Positions 44,427-54,386 of a DNA stretch of 64,000 bases are shown one piece after another (the stretch's first letter is position 1; every line of letters begins with the position of its first letter). The stretch is from assembly GCA_022605405.1 (NCBI GenBank), contig JABYQQ010000002.1, positions 1,860,001 through 1,924,000 of the forward strand, in the 5' to 3' direction. The notes under the pieces are model-generated. The model was not told where the DNA came from. It did no database searches and saw nothing but the letters and a program-made list of their open reading frames with translations. Both the position numbers and the translations under genes were made by a program. Source of the stretch: Earliella scabrosa (Eukaryota > Basidiomycota > Agaricomycetes > Polyporales > Polyporaceae).

Positions 44427-47400
44427 TCAATTCTCCTCCGTAAGGTCAATGTCGTTCAGGATGCCGGTGGCAGTAGCGTCCCCCAACCGTCCGCTGTCTG
44501 TACTCGGGATAGGAGAGGAACGAGTTGGATACAGTGTCGGGTCCGGCGTGAAGGGACGTCCACATGTAAGCAGCTCGTTGCGAGCTGTCGGTCTATAGAC
44601 TCGGAGTGGGTGAGGTATGACTGTGTCGGAAGAATAGTCTGGACCCGGACTGAACAGAGGCCGAGTGGACGAATATTTGAACTCGTCGGCCGTAGCGGAG
44701 GCATTGCTGTGCGGGTTCTGAAGGTCGGGTGTGGCCTCGTTAGAGCTATGAACTGGGGCATAGTGATCGAGCTCTGAATACCTGGGCGGCGAGGACGCGA
44801 CGAAGGCATTCCGGTCGTTTTGTAAGTCGGGAATGGTCTCGGGTTCTTCTTGGACGACGTCCCGTATGTCCGAGAGTTTCTCCAACCCGATCAGCTCAGA
44901 CAGGGTAGAATGCGTGGTCGTGGGCGTGTGCACCGCGCGCGTGTTAGACGGCGGACTCGGAGAGTGAGACGGGTTGGTAGCTGTGGAGAAGGCGGGTGGA
45001 TTGCCCCGGACATTGATGGGAAAATGAGAGGTGTATGGGTTAGAGTTCCAGTTGGTGTTCGGTGAAAGGATGTGGGCGCAACGGCGTCGAACTCCGGACA
45101 TCCAATCGTATGTGTCTTGTGCAACCTCGTTGAGTGTGAGGATCTCGTCACGGCCAGGGTAGGCAGTGCTCGGGATGATTTCCAGGAGAGGGTATTTATC
45201 GGCATCAAAACGATGAAAGAGGTCGAAGCGGCCACGGCTGTCGTCAAAGCGGTCAGTTGAACTGACGCAATAAGGAGGAAAGAAGGGGCGAGTCATAGGG
45301 ACCAAAGTAAAGGTATTAGAGAAGGTGAAAGCTTGAGGCTGATGTACAGGAGTAAATGAGAAGTTGGGAACATATAGGAAAGGGTACTGATGACTCACGA
45401 CCGAGTACGGTGCGCCGTAGAACTCGCCATTGTTGCGAGGGGTTGTCCAGAGTTCACGCTCTGCAACACAGACGGAGTAACCCTTAGTCGGAGATCGGAC
45501 AGAGACTGGTATGCGCCTTGACACACTCGCCTTCAGGACGCATTCCTGGAGAGCTCGTACTCGCGAGTCTCGAAATCCCCATCCTGGGAGACAGAATCGA
45601 CAAGTATGTGCATGATCTCCCGATGAGGCCAGTGTCCTGGCAAGAACTCGGAACGCGTGCCCGTTCTCGTCCTGTGGCTTCGTCGGAGCACCGTCCATAG
45701 CGTTGATGAAGCGCCCAGACTCTCCTAGCTGTACCCGAGTCTCCCCCCCGTGCCGAAGAAGGGAGATCGAATACTGGTTAGCAAAGTCATTGCCAAGGAT
45801 CAAAGGCGTTGACATGCCTTTCACAATATATGCTTCGATTGTGATCTTGACGGGACCCTCGGCGGTGTCAAAGAAGAGGTCGAGAGGAACATACCCATTG
45901 ATGCTCACGTTCTCCGTAACTTGGATCAGCATAAGCCTTTCTCCAATTCGCGGCCTGGGAGTATCCGCTAGGGCAGTGAGTGTTTTCTGCGATACTAGCG
46001 TGATGTCCGAACCCGAATCGATGATGATGGGTACAGGGTTCTTACCGAGTCTCTGCAGATGCGCCATAACGGTGGTCGGACGAGCACTTAGGAACGATCG
46101 TCCGGGAGGGCAGGGTAGAGCTCGCTTGAGCTCAATCAAGGCTTCAGGTAGTCGTTCCGTGGTCGTTTGACGGTACGCCGACGGTTTCCTTCCTAGGAGT
46201 ACTTGCGCCATCCATCGACGCGGATGGTACATCGGGTCTCGGAGCTGAGGGCTGCGTGCGGAAACTGTGTACACCCGAGCTGAGTGCGTTGGTTGCTCGG
46301 AGTGAGTAGCGTACGAACCTGCTTTGAATTCGTGATGATTTGCGCGTCTGTCAAGTCTGACGTCTTGAGGTTCAGCCTCGGAGTCCGTGAGCTCATCAAA
46401 GTACAGTGCGTCGTACGCTTCCTGTGCTTCTGTACTATCAGAATTCTGAGTGACGAAGTTAGCACGTGCAAACTTGGTCCCCTGACGAGCGTGCTTACAC
46501 TCGTAGTCCCAATGCTTTCCACTGCCGCAGTGGTAGCATGGACGAGCACCCTTCGACTCCGGAGTTGCCTTCTGGGAGACGTTGGCGTCATCCTTGGGAA
46601 ACTTCGGAGGCGACAGTGACTTTGACCAGCCGACGAGGTTCGTACCAGTGCGGTACTGTGAGGGAGTGGTGTGAGGGTAAACGGGCGTGTGTTCTCGGTA
46701 CACCGACGGCTCGGTGTTGTGTACATTCAGAACCGCCTCTAGCTCTAGGAGGTCATCCTCGTGAAGCTTGATTGCGTTCTGCAGGTCCGATGTGGAACTG
46801 TACAGCTTGGGGGTGAGAATGGTCCGCCAAGCGAGAGGTGCGCCTGCCATGATGTCCGTAATAAGCTCGCTTTCTGAATTATCGAACACGAGTTCGAGAA
46901 GCTCACGTTTACGGATGAAGTATTGGCTCGGCGTCTCATCAGCGTGTCCTGACTCACGGTATCGGATGGACATGGCGGTCTTGCGGGTCTTCTCCACCCA
47001 GGTGCGGTTCATGTAGAACGCGCCGATGACTTCGCGGATGTTCTCCCAGTCAAGCTCGCAGTAATCCCTGCGATCCTCCGGAAGCGTGTAGTACCACCGC
47101 TCCGCGTCTCCGGTGAGCCGCTGAGGTACCACCATGCCCAATTGCCGTCGGATTGTCGGTGACTTCTTGGCTATGTCGTTCAGTCTGAGGATCCACCGAG
47201 CGAGAGCGTCAGTATCACCGTCCCATGTAGGTACGATCTCCATCTTAAGCTTGAAGTCAAAATGAGCTTCGGGCGTCGGGCGCGCTGCTGAGCGAGGAAC
47301 GATCGGGCTAGGTGTCCTGCAGGAATTGTGACGATGAGGAGGCCGAGACGGGTGGCGTGATGACGAGCTTCCGTTACCTTCGTCATCGCTACTTGGATTA

Positions 47401-48512
47401 CTGGGGTCGGGGTCATCAGGCCGCTCAGATTCTTCGTCGTGCAACAGGTTGCGTGACACTTGGGACGAGCTGCTAGGAGATAGCGGAGTCGCGGATCGAT
47501 GATTGAGAGCGGGAGAAGCGGGGAAATGACCTGGAAACGTACCCGTTCCGTGGTTGCCGACCGACCGTTGGAACATTCGAGTGATGCTGGACGGACCTTG
47601 GGTGATCGGAGAAGGGTCTTCCAAAGGGCGTCGCTGTCGAAGATGCTGCGAGATACTCGGAGCGGGGAGATGAGGTGGCAGATCTCGTGGGAGTTGCGGA
47701 GACCGTACATTGAGCTTCTGGAACGTCGTTACAAGCTCGTCTTCCGCAGGGTCTTCGCCGCCGGCGGGCGCGACTTCAAGGAAGTGATGTTCCTGTACGT
47801 ACGGCCCGGGATGGACAGCAGCCAGACGAGACAGGAAGTATTCGACTTCGCGCCTGAAACATGCTCCTAGAATCTCGAAATCGTTAGCTTCATAAGCGTA
47901 TTGTAAAAACGTAGCATCTCCCCCCCATATAGGGATAGGAGGTACCGGTTTTTTGAGTCTGCGGAATGCTGGTGCAGCAATGCGCCGGCACGCTTCCAAG
48001 ATGCTTCGGAGAGACTCGAAGGATGACTCATTAATGCTTAGGATCGGAACCTCCTGGGAAGCATCTACCCAGATAAGAGTGAGAGTCTCGCGTAGGATCT
48101 TCAGAACGTATGCGAATGTGATCTCTTGAGAGCGAGAGAGAAAATGTTGGGAATGAGAAAAGTTATATAGTGCGTACCTTCCGAATAAACAGGACTGTCC
48201 GTGCTCTATCGCGTCCTTCAGACGCTCCTTTACGGCGGGGTCCTTCTGCGCTCGGTGAGAGAGAGAGAGAGTCGGGAAAATGTCCGCATAGTCGTCGACC
48301 CAGGCATGGGACCCGATCTCCTCTGGAGACGGTTTCTGCCGGGCACGGAATGAATAATGTCGTAGTTTCGGCTCTATGGTTATGTTGACGTGGTTGGGTT
48401 TCGAGCCGCCACGAGCGGGACGGGCAGTCGAGGTCTCCGAGTCAGAGCCTTGGCCGTTGGCCCCAGGATTGGGATCATCCTGGCCGGCGGCTTGAGTCTC
48501 AGTGATAGTCAT
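44427..48512 (-). CDS. Gag-protease polyprotein of LTR retrotransposon
   Basis: Single open frame of 1,361 aa. The N-terminal ~400 residues are lineage-specific and Ser/Pro-rich toward the end. A retrotransposon Gag domain lies at about 425-570 (LARWILRLNDIAKK, LTGDAERWYY, ETPSQYFIRKRELLELVF). A CCHC zinc knuckle CYHCGSGKHWDYEC is at 659-672. A retropepsin-like aspartic protease is centred on IIIDSGSDITLVS (Asp832) with LILGNDFANQY downstream. The last ~400 residues have no polymerase motif; they are Ser/Pro/Thr-rich, with two PDLQN segments. The frame is fully intact, as expected of a recent copy. Gag would form the particle that packages the element's RNA. Confidence 0.9.
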   Translation of the reverse strand: MTITETQAAGQDDPNPGANGQGSDSETSTARPARGGSKPNHVNITIEPKLRHYSFRARQKPSPEEIGSHAWVDDYADIFPTLSLSHRAQKDPAVKERLKDAIEHGQSCLFGRYALYNFSHSQHFLSRSQEITFAYVLKILRETLTLIWVDASQEVPILSINESSFESLRSILEACRRIAAPAFRRLKKPVPPIPIWGGDATFLQYAYEANDFEILGACFRREVEYFLSRLAAVHPGPYVQEHHFLEVAPAGGEDPAEDELVTTFQKLNVRSPQLPRDLPPHLPAPSISQHLRQRRPLEDPSPITQGPSSITRMFQRSVGNHGTGTFPGHFPASPALNHRSATPLSPSSSSQVSRNLLHDEESERPDDPDPSNPSSDDEGNGSSSSRHPSRPPHRHNSCRTPSPIVPRSAARPTPEAHFDFKLKMEIVPTWDGDTDALARWILRLNDIAKKSPTIRRQLGMVVPQRLTGDAERWYYTLPEDRRDYCELDWENIREVIGAFYMNRTWVEKTRKTAMSIRYRESGHADETPSQYFIRKRELLELVFDNSESELITDIMAGAPLAWRTILTPKLYSSTSDLQNAIKLHEDDLLELEAVLNVHNTEPSVYREHTPVYPHTTPSQYRTGTNLVGWSKSLSPPKFPKDDANVSQKATPESKGARPCYHCGSGKHWDYECKHARQGTKFARANFVTQNSDSTEAQEAYDALYFDELTDSEAEPQDVRLDRRANHHEFKAGSYATHSEQPTHSARVYTVSARSPQLRDPMYHPRRWMAQVLLGRKPSAYRQTTTERLPEALIELKRALPCPPGRSFLSARPTTVMAHLQRLGKNPVPIIIDSGSDITLVSQKTLTALADTPRPRIGERLMLIQVTENVSINGYVPLDLFFDTAEGPVKITIEAYIVKGMSTPLILGNDFANQYSISLLRHGGETRVQLGESGRFINAMDGAPTKPQDENGHAFRVLARTLASSGDHAHTCRFCLPGWGFRDSRVRALQECVLKASVSRRIPVSVRSPTKGYSVCVAERELWTTPRNNGEFYGAPYSVVSHQYPFLYVPNFSFTPVHQPQAFTFSNTFTLVPMTRPFFPPYCVSSTDRFDDSRGRFDLFHRFDADKYPLLEIIPSTAYPGRDEILTLNEVAQDTYDWMSGVRRRCAHILSPNTNWNSNPYTSHFPINVRGNPPAFSTATNPSHSPSPPSNTRAVHTPTTTHSTLSELIGLEKLSDIRDVVQEEPETIPDLQNDRNAFVASSPPRYSELDHYAPVHSSNEATPDLQNPHSNASATADEFKYSSTRPLFSPGPDYSSDTVIPHPLRVYRPTARNELLTCGRPFTPDPTLYPTRSSPIPSTDSGRLGDATATGILNDIDLTEEN

Positions 48513-48650
48513 GTTAAGTCAGAAAATGTGGTTGAATTTCACAGGGAGTAGGTATATAGAGGCGGAGCTCGTAGTGGTGTAAGTAGAGAGAAGGCTATGA
48601 TGTAGCGGTGATGACGCCAGTCGAGAGAACCTGCCTAATTAGGAAGGATT

Positions 48651-48668
48651 TCCCAGTGTGTCCACCAC
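48651..48668 (-). other. Candidate primer-binding site
   Basis: Read on the minus strand from the 5' LTR end, the next bases are GTGGTGGACACACTGGGA. TGG at offset one fits pairing with a tRNA 3' CCA end. The tRNA was not identified. Confidence 0.45.
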
Positions 48669-49225
48669 TGTTGTGAGTCAGGGTCTGCCGGACGCCAACT
48701 AGAGTCTAGTTAAGGCGCGCGAGGAGCTATACGAGATAGCGCAGGAGTTCGGGTAAGTGCACGAACGAGTTCCTAACTCACTGCTGAGTACACTGATGAT
48801 AATCCTTACCTTAGACGAGTTCTCAATGTTGAAGGCCGTTTGACTTAAGTATACGATAGCGCGTAGCGTAGCGTATCTTAGAGGTCGCACGAATAGAGCG
48901 TATCGTATTCGCGTCGAACGGTTAGTCTGTCACACTGCGACTTCGCGCACAAGTTGGGATTCAAAAGGAGTGGATTGCCTGGGGCTTCGAGCCCGTCCTT
49001 ATATACCTATTGTATCCTACTAAGCTAGATAGTTCTACTGTATTCCGGAACAACTGAGTCTGAGTCAGAGGAAGTCAGAGAGTGTTCTGCATATGTCTGG
49101 AAAGTAATAGTACATTCGTTGTGAGTCATCAATGCCTTCCAGTAATGTCTCGACATTCAAGGAAGTATCGAGTCTATTCTAGAGGACAGTACATATGACA
49201 CAGCGTGAGTATGCGATCCACAACA
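48669..49225 (-). repeat. Right LTR (5' LTR of element)
   Basis: 557 bp, same as 43839-44395. Transcription of the element would start here and run leftward, away from the GCDH2 body. Confidence 0.93.
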
Positions 49226-49230
49226 GAAGG
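49226..49230 (+). repeat. Target-site duplication, right
   Basis: gaagg, matching 43834-43838. Confidence 0.9.
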
Positions 49231-51090
49231 ACACACTGGCAGCGCATGGCGTTTGGTGAGTCCTGAGACGTACCGTATTCGCTGAGAGGTACTGAACGTT
49301 GAGAAGGAATGGCTTCGTTTAGATGGGAGGTGAGCAGACGGACGGCGGCTGTCCGCAAGATGCGCTCTTAAGAACACTGTAGGATCCCCTCAATGCCGAA
49401 GGTCTCCTGACTGACGAGGAGGTTGCAATACGGTATGTGCTCATTGCCTCCCTACTATAGCGCTCTTGTGGCTTAGCGTTGCGTGTCAGCGACACCGCTC
49501 GAGCGTTTTGTCAGGCAAGTCGCTGAAAGCCGTACCTTCTTCCGTATCTCATCGCGCCCCAGTAGGAGAATCTACTTCCGCAAGTTATCGATGCGCAACG
49601 TACAGAAGGTACGTGCAGCTCTCCATCGCGACCTCGACGAGCCACGTCTCATCCGTCTCTATCATATCGTTCTGCTAGTCAACCATGACATCCTGCCTGC
49701 CATGGGCGAGCTCGGCCTACTAGGACCTACCATCCAGGGCTACGGTTGTGCAGGTGTCAGCAGTGTAGCGTATGGCCTCATTGCTCGTAAAGTCGAGCGG
49801 TACGTCTATGATGTCATCATCACTTCCGCATCCTGCTTACGCGCATTGCAGGATTGACTCTGGGTACCGGTCGACGATGTCGGTCCAGTCGTCTCTCGTC
49901 ATGCACCCGATCTATGCCTACGGAACCGCAGAACAGAAGGAGAAGTACCTGCCATTACTAGGTGAGCTCTCCATCTTCGTCGGTGACGACAGTCCTGTTC
50001 ATTGTCTTTCCCTCATAGCTAAGGGGAAGATCATCGGATGCTTTGTGCGTCTATTCCTAAGCTTTCCACATCTTGCAACGAAGCTCATGTCGTACAGGGT
50101 CTCACAGAGCCTAATCACGGATCCGACCCAGCAGGCATGGAGACCACCGCAACGGAGGTCGACGGCGGCTACGTCATCAACGGTGCGAAGACATGGATCA
50201 CCAACGCTCCCGTCGCGTGAGTCCTGTCTCCTGCATGGCATGCCTTGCACCTGACTAACGCGCGCACGCCGCAGCGACATATGGGCCCGCTGCAAGTGGG
50301 ACAACAAAGTGCGCGGGTTCATCCTCGAGAAGGGCACGAAAGGTCTCTCCACGCCGCCGATCAAGAACAAGCTCGCACTCCGGTGCTCGCTCACGGGCTC
50401 GATCTTCATGGACAACGTCTCCGTCCCGCGCGACGCGCTCCTCCCGCACGGCCAGGGCCTCGGCGCGCCCTATGGGTGTCTGAACAACGCGCGGTTCGGG
50501 ATCTCGTGGGGCGCGATGGGCGCGCTCGAGGACTGCGTACATCGGACGCGCGAGTACGCGCTGGAGAGACATCAGTTCAAGCGCCCGCTCGCATCGTTCC
50601 AGCTCGTGCAGAAGAAATTGGTCGATGCGCAGACGGAGGTCACGCTTGGGTTGCTTGCGAGCTTGCAGGTAGGTAACGGTGCCTGCCATGAGTGCATGTG
50701 GACAGGTCGTTGACTGGTCGTGATCGCTAGGTTGGTCGGCTGAAGGACGAGGGCAAGGTCTCCCCGGAGATGATCAGCCTTGTGAAGCGTAACAATTGCG
50801 GCAAGGCGCTTGAGCACGCAAGGCGGGTGCTCGACATACTCGGTGGTAACGCTTGTGCAGACGAGTATGTCTATGTCTTGACATATCATCTACTCTGTGC
50901 CATGGCTGACCCGCAGCGCGGTAGATACCATGTCGGGAGGCACGTCGCGAACCTGCACGTCGTCAATACCTACGAAGGCACCTACGTGAGTAGCTCATGA
51001 CGTAGTCGTTGCCATACACTGATGCGTTACACCCTCTAGGACATCCATACGCTCATCCTGGGCAAGGCTATTCAGGCGTTTGCGAACTGA

Positions 51091-51785
51091 GAATTCGTTC
51101 TGTTCTCAACTATATGTTCGGGGTGTCTTTAGTCTTGATGAGATGCGTGCGTTTCTACGTGACTCAGTTCTTTCTGGGCAACGTTCAGCCTCGTCAAGAG
51201 GCAGTAGGCCTACGATTGCGAGTCTCCGATTCACTAACGAGTTGTCCGTTGACTGTGGAACTATGTGCTCTACTCCGCGTAAGAGACAGTGTCATTTGTT
51301 GGTGTCGCTGCGTTGCTGGTGTTTGTGTCGACCTCGAGGTCGACGTGCATGGGTTGGTGTTGTATCGCTCAGATCACTTATCAGTCATTAACTGTTCACA
51401 TTTTACTGTCTGGGCTTGATCTGAATGTTGTGGAAGTATGTACCATATGCATCGCGACCTGTCGTTGGACTCGCTGATGTCAGAATGTCGCCCACCCTCC
51501 CGGTCAGCCAACTGTTACCATGCGGATAGGTACTACATCCAAGATTGCGCTAATAATCACAGGACGCCATCACTGGGAGGATAAATACTATTCAAAAAAC
51601 CCATAATATGGCTAGTATAGCAAGTAAGCGGAAGTCTACGCGCATGTTCTTCAAGACGGCAAGGGCCGATTCTGGACCTGAGGCCTGAGGCCTGAGGCCT
51701 GAAACCTGAATGATCGCTCTCAGTGCTCTTATCACGAGTGAACGATAAAATGCCCATACCATGACTCAAACCCTCCTACCATCTC
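51091..51785. other. Convergent spacer between GCDH2 and HET2
   Basis: Unlike the A and C spacers over most of its length. Contains a 7-bp repeat (cctgagg/cctgaaa, about five units, 51677-51711). No gene recognised. Confidence 0.45.
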
Positions 51786-54386
51786 CTACCATCTCCACTC
51801 GATACCAGTTTCGAGTCCATTGCCCTTCAAGGAGCTGGGGAACGTCGCCACACGATCACCGATATAAGAGCTGACGCTGGGTGAGACTTGACTGGGGTGG
51901 AGTCTTCGCGACACCTGCTCGTATGTGCGTGAAGGCCCCGTCGCTTGCTCTTCAAGCGCGGCAAGCTGCCAACGTGGAAGCTGCAGCTCGGTGCGACTCA
52001 ACTGAGGTCGTACTTCCCGAGTCGACGGGTCCTCGAATGTGCGTGGAGGCCCCGTCGCCGGCGCTATGAGCATCCGAGGATGCTTCCAACGTGGGATCTG
52101 CGATTCGGGTCGACTCGAATAAGGAGGAGGGTAGTTCGGCGCCTTCTCGTCACATGGGCGCGGAGGACCCTGCTCCTCAATTGTCGCATGCTGAGAACGA
52201 GACTCTTTGGTGGGAGTCGACCGGGGTCGCGCCGACGCTTTCTCGGATATGTGTGGAGGCCCCTGGAACTCCTCGAGCGACGTCTGCTGGAAATGAGGGG
52301 GTTCAGACCGGGTGATCCTCGACTGAGCATGCGCCCTCATCGTCAATTTCGTCAATTCCTCGGGGGCGCCTGAAGACCCCGTCGTCTGCTCCTTCAGTGT
52401 AGAACGGGACGATATACCGCTGGGTGAACGGATGGACTGTGGCTTGCTGCTCGCGGGATTCGGCTCCCGGGCCAGCTGCTGGCGGGACGGAATGACGACG
52501 TTGTTGCGCCGCTTCATCTCCGTGTAAACGCGACCCTCGAGCTCCACATGCATGACGAGGGTGGTGTTCGGGTTCAGCTTGCATGACCTAAACGAGAGGA
52601 TGACGGTGCGGTCGGCGTCGCCAAACGTCTTCGTCCCGTTCGGCCAATCCTCGACATGATGTTGATTGCATTGATGCCTGAGGGCATCCATAGGAAAGGT
52701 CCAGTTCTCTTGATTACGAGTGACTACCTTGGCCCAGTGCGGGATTGTGCGTGCGGAACCTGCGACCGAAGATGCTATACAAGTCCCCAAGAGGAAGTCG
52801 ATGCCCTCGCCCGGCCTTGTAAGCTTCTCACACCACAGATGAATGAGCATGGGCGTGTCCGTATCGTTGGCACCGGCTGCGGGGCGAGAGTATACTTCCA
52901 CACCCACCCGCTGCAGCTCAATAGTCGTGAGCCGTCCAATGAGCCATAGTGGGATGCGAAAAGGGGGAACCGTTGCAATGCAGTTGACTTGAACGAGACT
53001 TTCTGCCACGGTACCCGCCATCGCTCGACTATCCTCGATGCAGATGTCGCGCCACTGCGCCGTACGACGTTGTCCGTTGATCCAGATATTGTAGTAGTCG
53101 TTCCCAAGGTTGATCAAACGTGAATCGACCCTGTCGTCTCCAAGTTGGAACGTGTACGCCGTCCGGTACATCCTCCGCCGTGGGTCCTGAATTGGGTTTG
53201 GCGAGGGATGGAGGAGAAGGCCGAGATGAGAGCCTAGAAGTTCGCATAGAAGAACTGCGATGGTCATTCCATCGACCTCGATGATGGGGAAACGGCATGC
53301 CAGTCCGTCGACGGTGCTGGTGAGCGTGGGCAGCTCGAGTTGGCCAAACGGGCCATGTTCCCGACGTTCGACAGCCTCAGGTTGATCCTGGATAAGTGGG
53401 AGGTGTGGGCACAAGCTATCATGATCTAGGGTAAGAGCACATACCATGTGAGAAGTTTGCCATTGCGATGGCAAGTAAGGTTGCAGTGGGCGGGAAAGGG
53501 CCGGTGAGTAGAAAGGGTTATGATCGAATCTCGCAGGAGAATGGGCAAAGGGCTGCATGTAAACGGGCTCTATCCTGGAACTGTCCATACTATGAACCGG
53601 AGACCAGCCATCTTGCGAATATGATCCCCATGCCAAGATGCTAGTATCCCGGGTCACCTTGATGATCTCGTGCTGCAGACGCTGGAACGCCTGGCGACCC
53701 TCTCCGTACAGTGTCGGCATGTTGATGTTGAAAAGGCCCATGAGGCAGTACGCCTCGTCCTCGACTCGCGTCGTCCGGCGTCTGGAGGCCCACATCATCC
53801 TTGTCGCGACGCTGGTTTTGGTGCATGGGAACTCATGCCTCAGGACGTTTGCCCAGACACCCGTAATCTCCTTGATGAGATCCGCCAGGTGAGCTTTGTC
53901 TCCCAACCGTACCCAATCCTGCGAGATGAAGATGACGACTTGAGGTGCGATGAGCTCCTGCAACGTCCATCCTCGCGTGTGCCATCGAGCCGTCCGAAAC
54001 GCGGAGTCAGAAGCGTGAAGGTCGCAGTCCGATGGGACGTCATCGAGGTACGCGAAGCAGACCTCGGAGAATGAGTACCAGGTGAACATGGAGTTGATGG
54101 CCTCGGACAGCTCCGTGCTGCTCGTCTTGTCGATGCAGCACGTGTCTATCCAGATCCACCGGAAGCCGTAGCTCTCGGCGAGGAGGCAGCTCCGTTGGAT
54201 CTTCTCGGGCGCGTGGTCTCGAGGGTTCTCCTCAGTGCCTTGGTACTGCTCGCAGAGGTCCTGGATGTCCTGGAAGGTCTGCTCGTTCTGGCCCCATGTA
54301 TGCGAGAGGATCGCGTAGCCGCCGTCGACGGCTTCGTGGTCCTTGAAGTTATGCAATTCGGCGCGATTGGTGCTGAGGAGCCACAT
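51786..54386 (-). CDS. HET-domain protein, copy 2, with long repeat-rich tail
   Basis: Single open frame of 866 aa. The first ~640 residues follow HET1 and HET3 closely: GGYAILSHTWGQNEQTFQDI, GFRWIWIDTCCIDKTSSTEL, RGWTLQELIAPQVVIFIS and RTTRVEDEAYCLMGLFNINM. From about residue 641 the sequence departs completely: a ~225-residue Pro/Arg/Ser-rich tail with degenerate repeats built around an EEQxxGPxR core (EEFQGPPHISEKA, EEQGPPRPCDEKA, ATGPPRTFEDPS, EEQATGPSRTYEQ) and PRW-containing linkers. The tail is probably disordered. Proposed role as for HET1: trigger of incompatibility or cell death after recognition of a non-self signal; no partner is visible. Faces GCDH2. Confidence 0.85.
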   Translation of the reverse strand: MWLLSTNRAELHNFKDHEAVDGGYAILSHTWGQNEQTFQDIQDLCEQYQGTEENPRDHAPEKIQRSCLLAESYGFRWIWIDTCCIDKTSSTELSEAINSMFTWYSFSEVCFAYLDDVPSDCDLHASDSAFRTARWHTRGWTLQELIAPQVVIFISQDWVRLGDKAHLADLIKEITGVWANVLRHEFPCTKTSVATRMMWASRRRTTRVEDEAYCLMGLFNINMPTLYGEGRQAFQRLQHEIIKVTRDTSILAWGSYSQDGWSPVHSMDSSRIEPVYMQPFAHSPARFDHNPFYSPALSRPLQPYLPSQWQTSHMVCALTLDHDSLCPHLPLIQDQPEAVERREHGPFGQLELPTLTSTVDGLACRFPIIEVDGMTIAVLLCELLGSHLGLLLHPSPNPIQDPRRRMYRTAYTFQLGDDRVDSRLINLGNDYYNIWINGQRRTAQWRDICIEDSRAMAGTVAESLVQVNCIATVPPFRIPLWLIGRLTTIELQRVGVEVYSRPAAGANDTDTPMLIHLWCEKLTRPGEGIDFLLGTCIASSVAGSARTIPHWAKVVTRNQENWTFPMDALRHQCNQHHVEDWPNGTKTFGDADRTVILSFRSCKLNPNTTLVMHVELEGRVYTEMKRRNNVVIPSRQQLAREPNPASSKPQSIRSPSGISSRSTLKEQTTGSSGAPEELTKLTMRAHAQSRITRSEPPHFQQTSLEEFQGPPHISEKASARPRSTPTKESRSQHATIEEQGPPRPCDEKAPNYPPPYSSRPESQIPRWKHPRMLIAPATGPPRTFEDPSTREVRPQLSRTELQLPRWQLAALEEQATGPSRTYEQVSRRLHPSQVSPSVSSYIGDRVATFPSSLKGNGLETGIEWRW
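51830..52330 (-). repeat. Degenerate repeats in HET2 tail
   Basis: Four to five diverged copies of a roughly 100-bp unit coding GPxR(T/P)-centred blocks; absent in HET1 and HET3. Confidence 0.55.

Larger units (their letters stand above)
43839..49225 (-). mobile_element. LTR retrotransposon, gag-protease only (non-autonomous)
   Basis: 5,387 bp, with 557-bp LTRs that look identical base for base, each beginning TGTTGTG and ending CACAACA, flanked by a 5-bp duplication (gaagg). The internal region holds one long ORF on the minus strand with gag and aspartic protease motifs and nothing else: no reverse transcriptase, RNase H or integrase. In element orientation, just after the 5' LTR (the right-hand one), TGGTGGACACACTGG is a candidate tRNA primer-binding site; a G-run (ggggggc) precedes the 3' LTR as candidate polypurine tract. 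The 5-bp duplication and gag/protease type fit Ty3/Gypsy-like elements; mobilisation must rely on enzymes from another element. Confidence 0.92.
43759..51090 (+). pseudogene. GCDH: GCDH copy 2, first exon split by LTR element (body still open)
   Basis: Second glutaryl-CoA dehydrogenase gene. Its presequence exon starts at 43759, aligns with that of copy 1 but meets TGA after seven codons (43780-43782), and is then cut by the LTR element at 43838/49226; the exon's remainder is at 49226-49255 and its donor is gtgagtcc. The next exon, 49304-49329, carries an in-frame ATG at 49309 (MASFRWE) from which the rest reads on through the same exon pattern to 51090, giving about 387 aa with FAD and catalytic motifs ([21 protein letters not shown]). 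Relative to copy 1 it lacks one residue before NHDILPAMG and three (FVI) in VADIWARC. The product, if made, would lack the mitochondrial signal. Confidence 0.8.
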
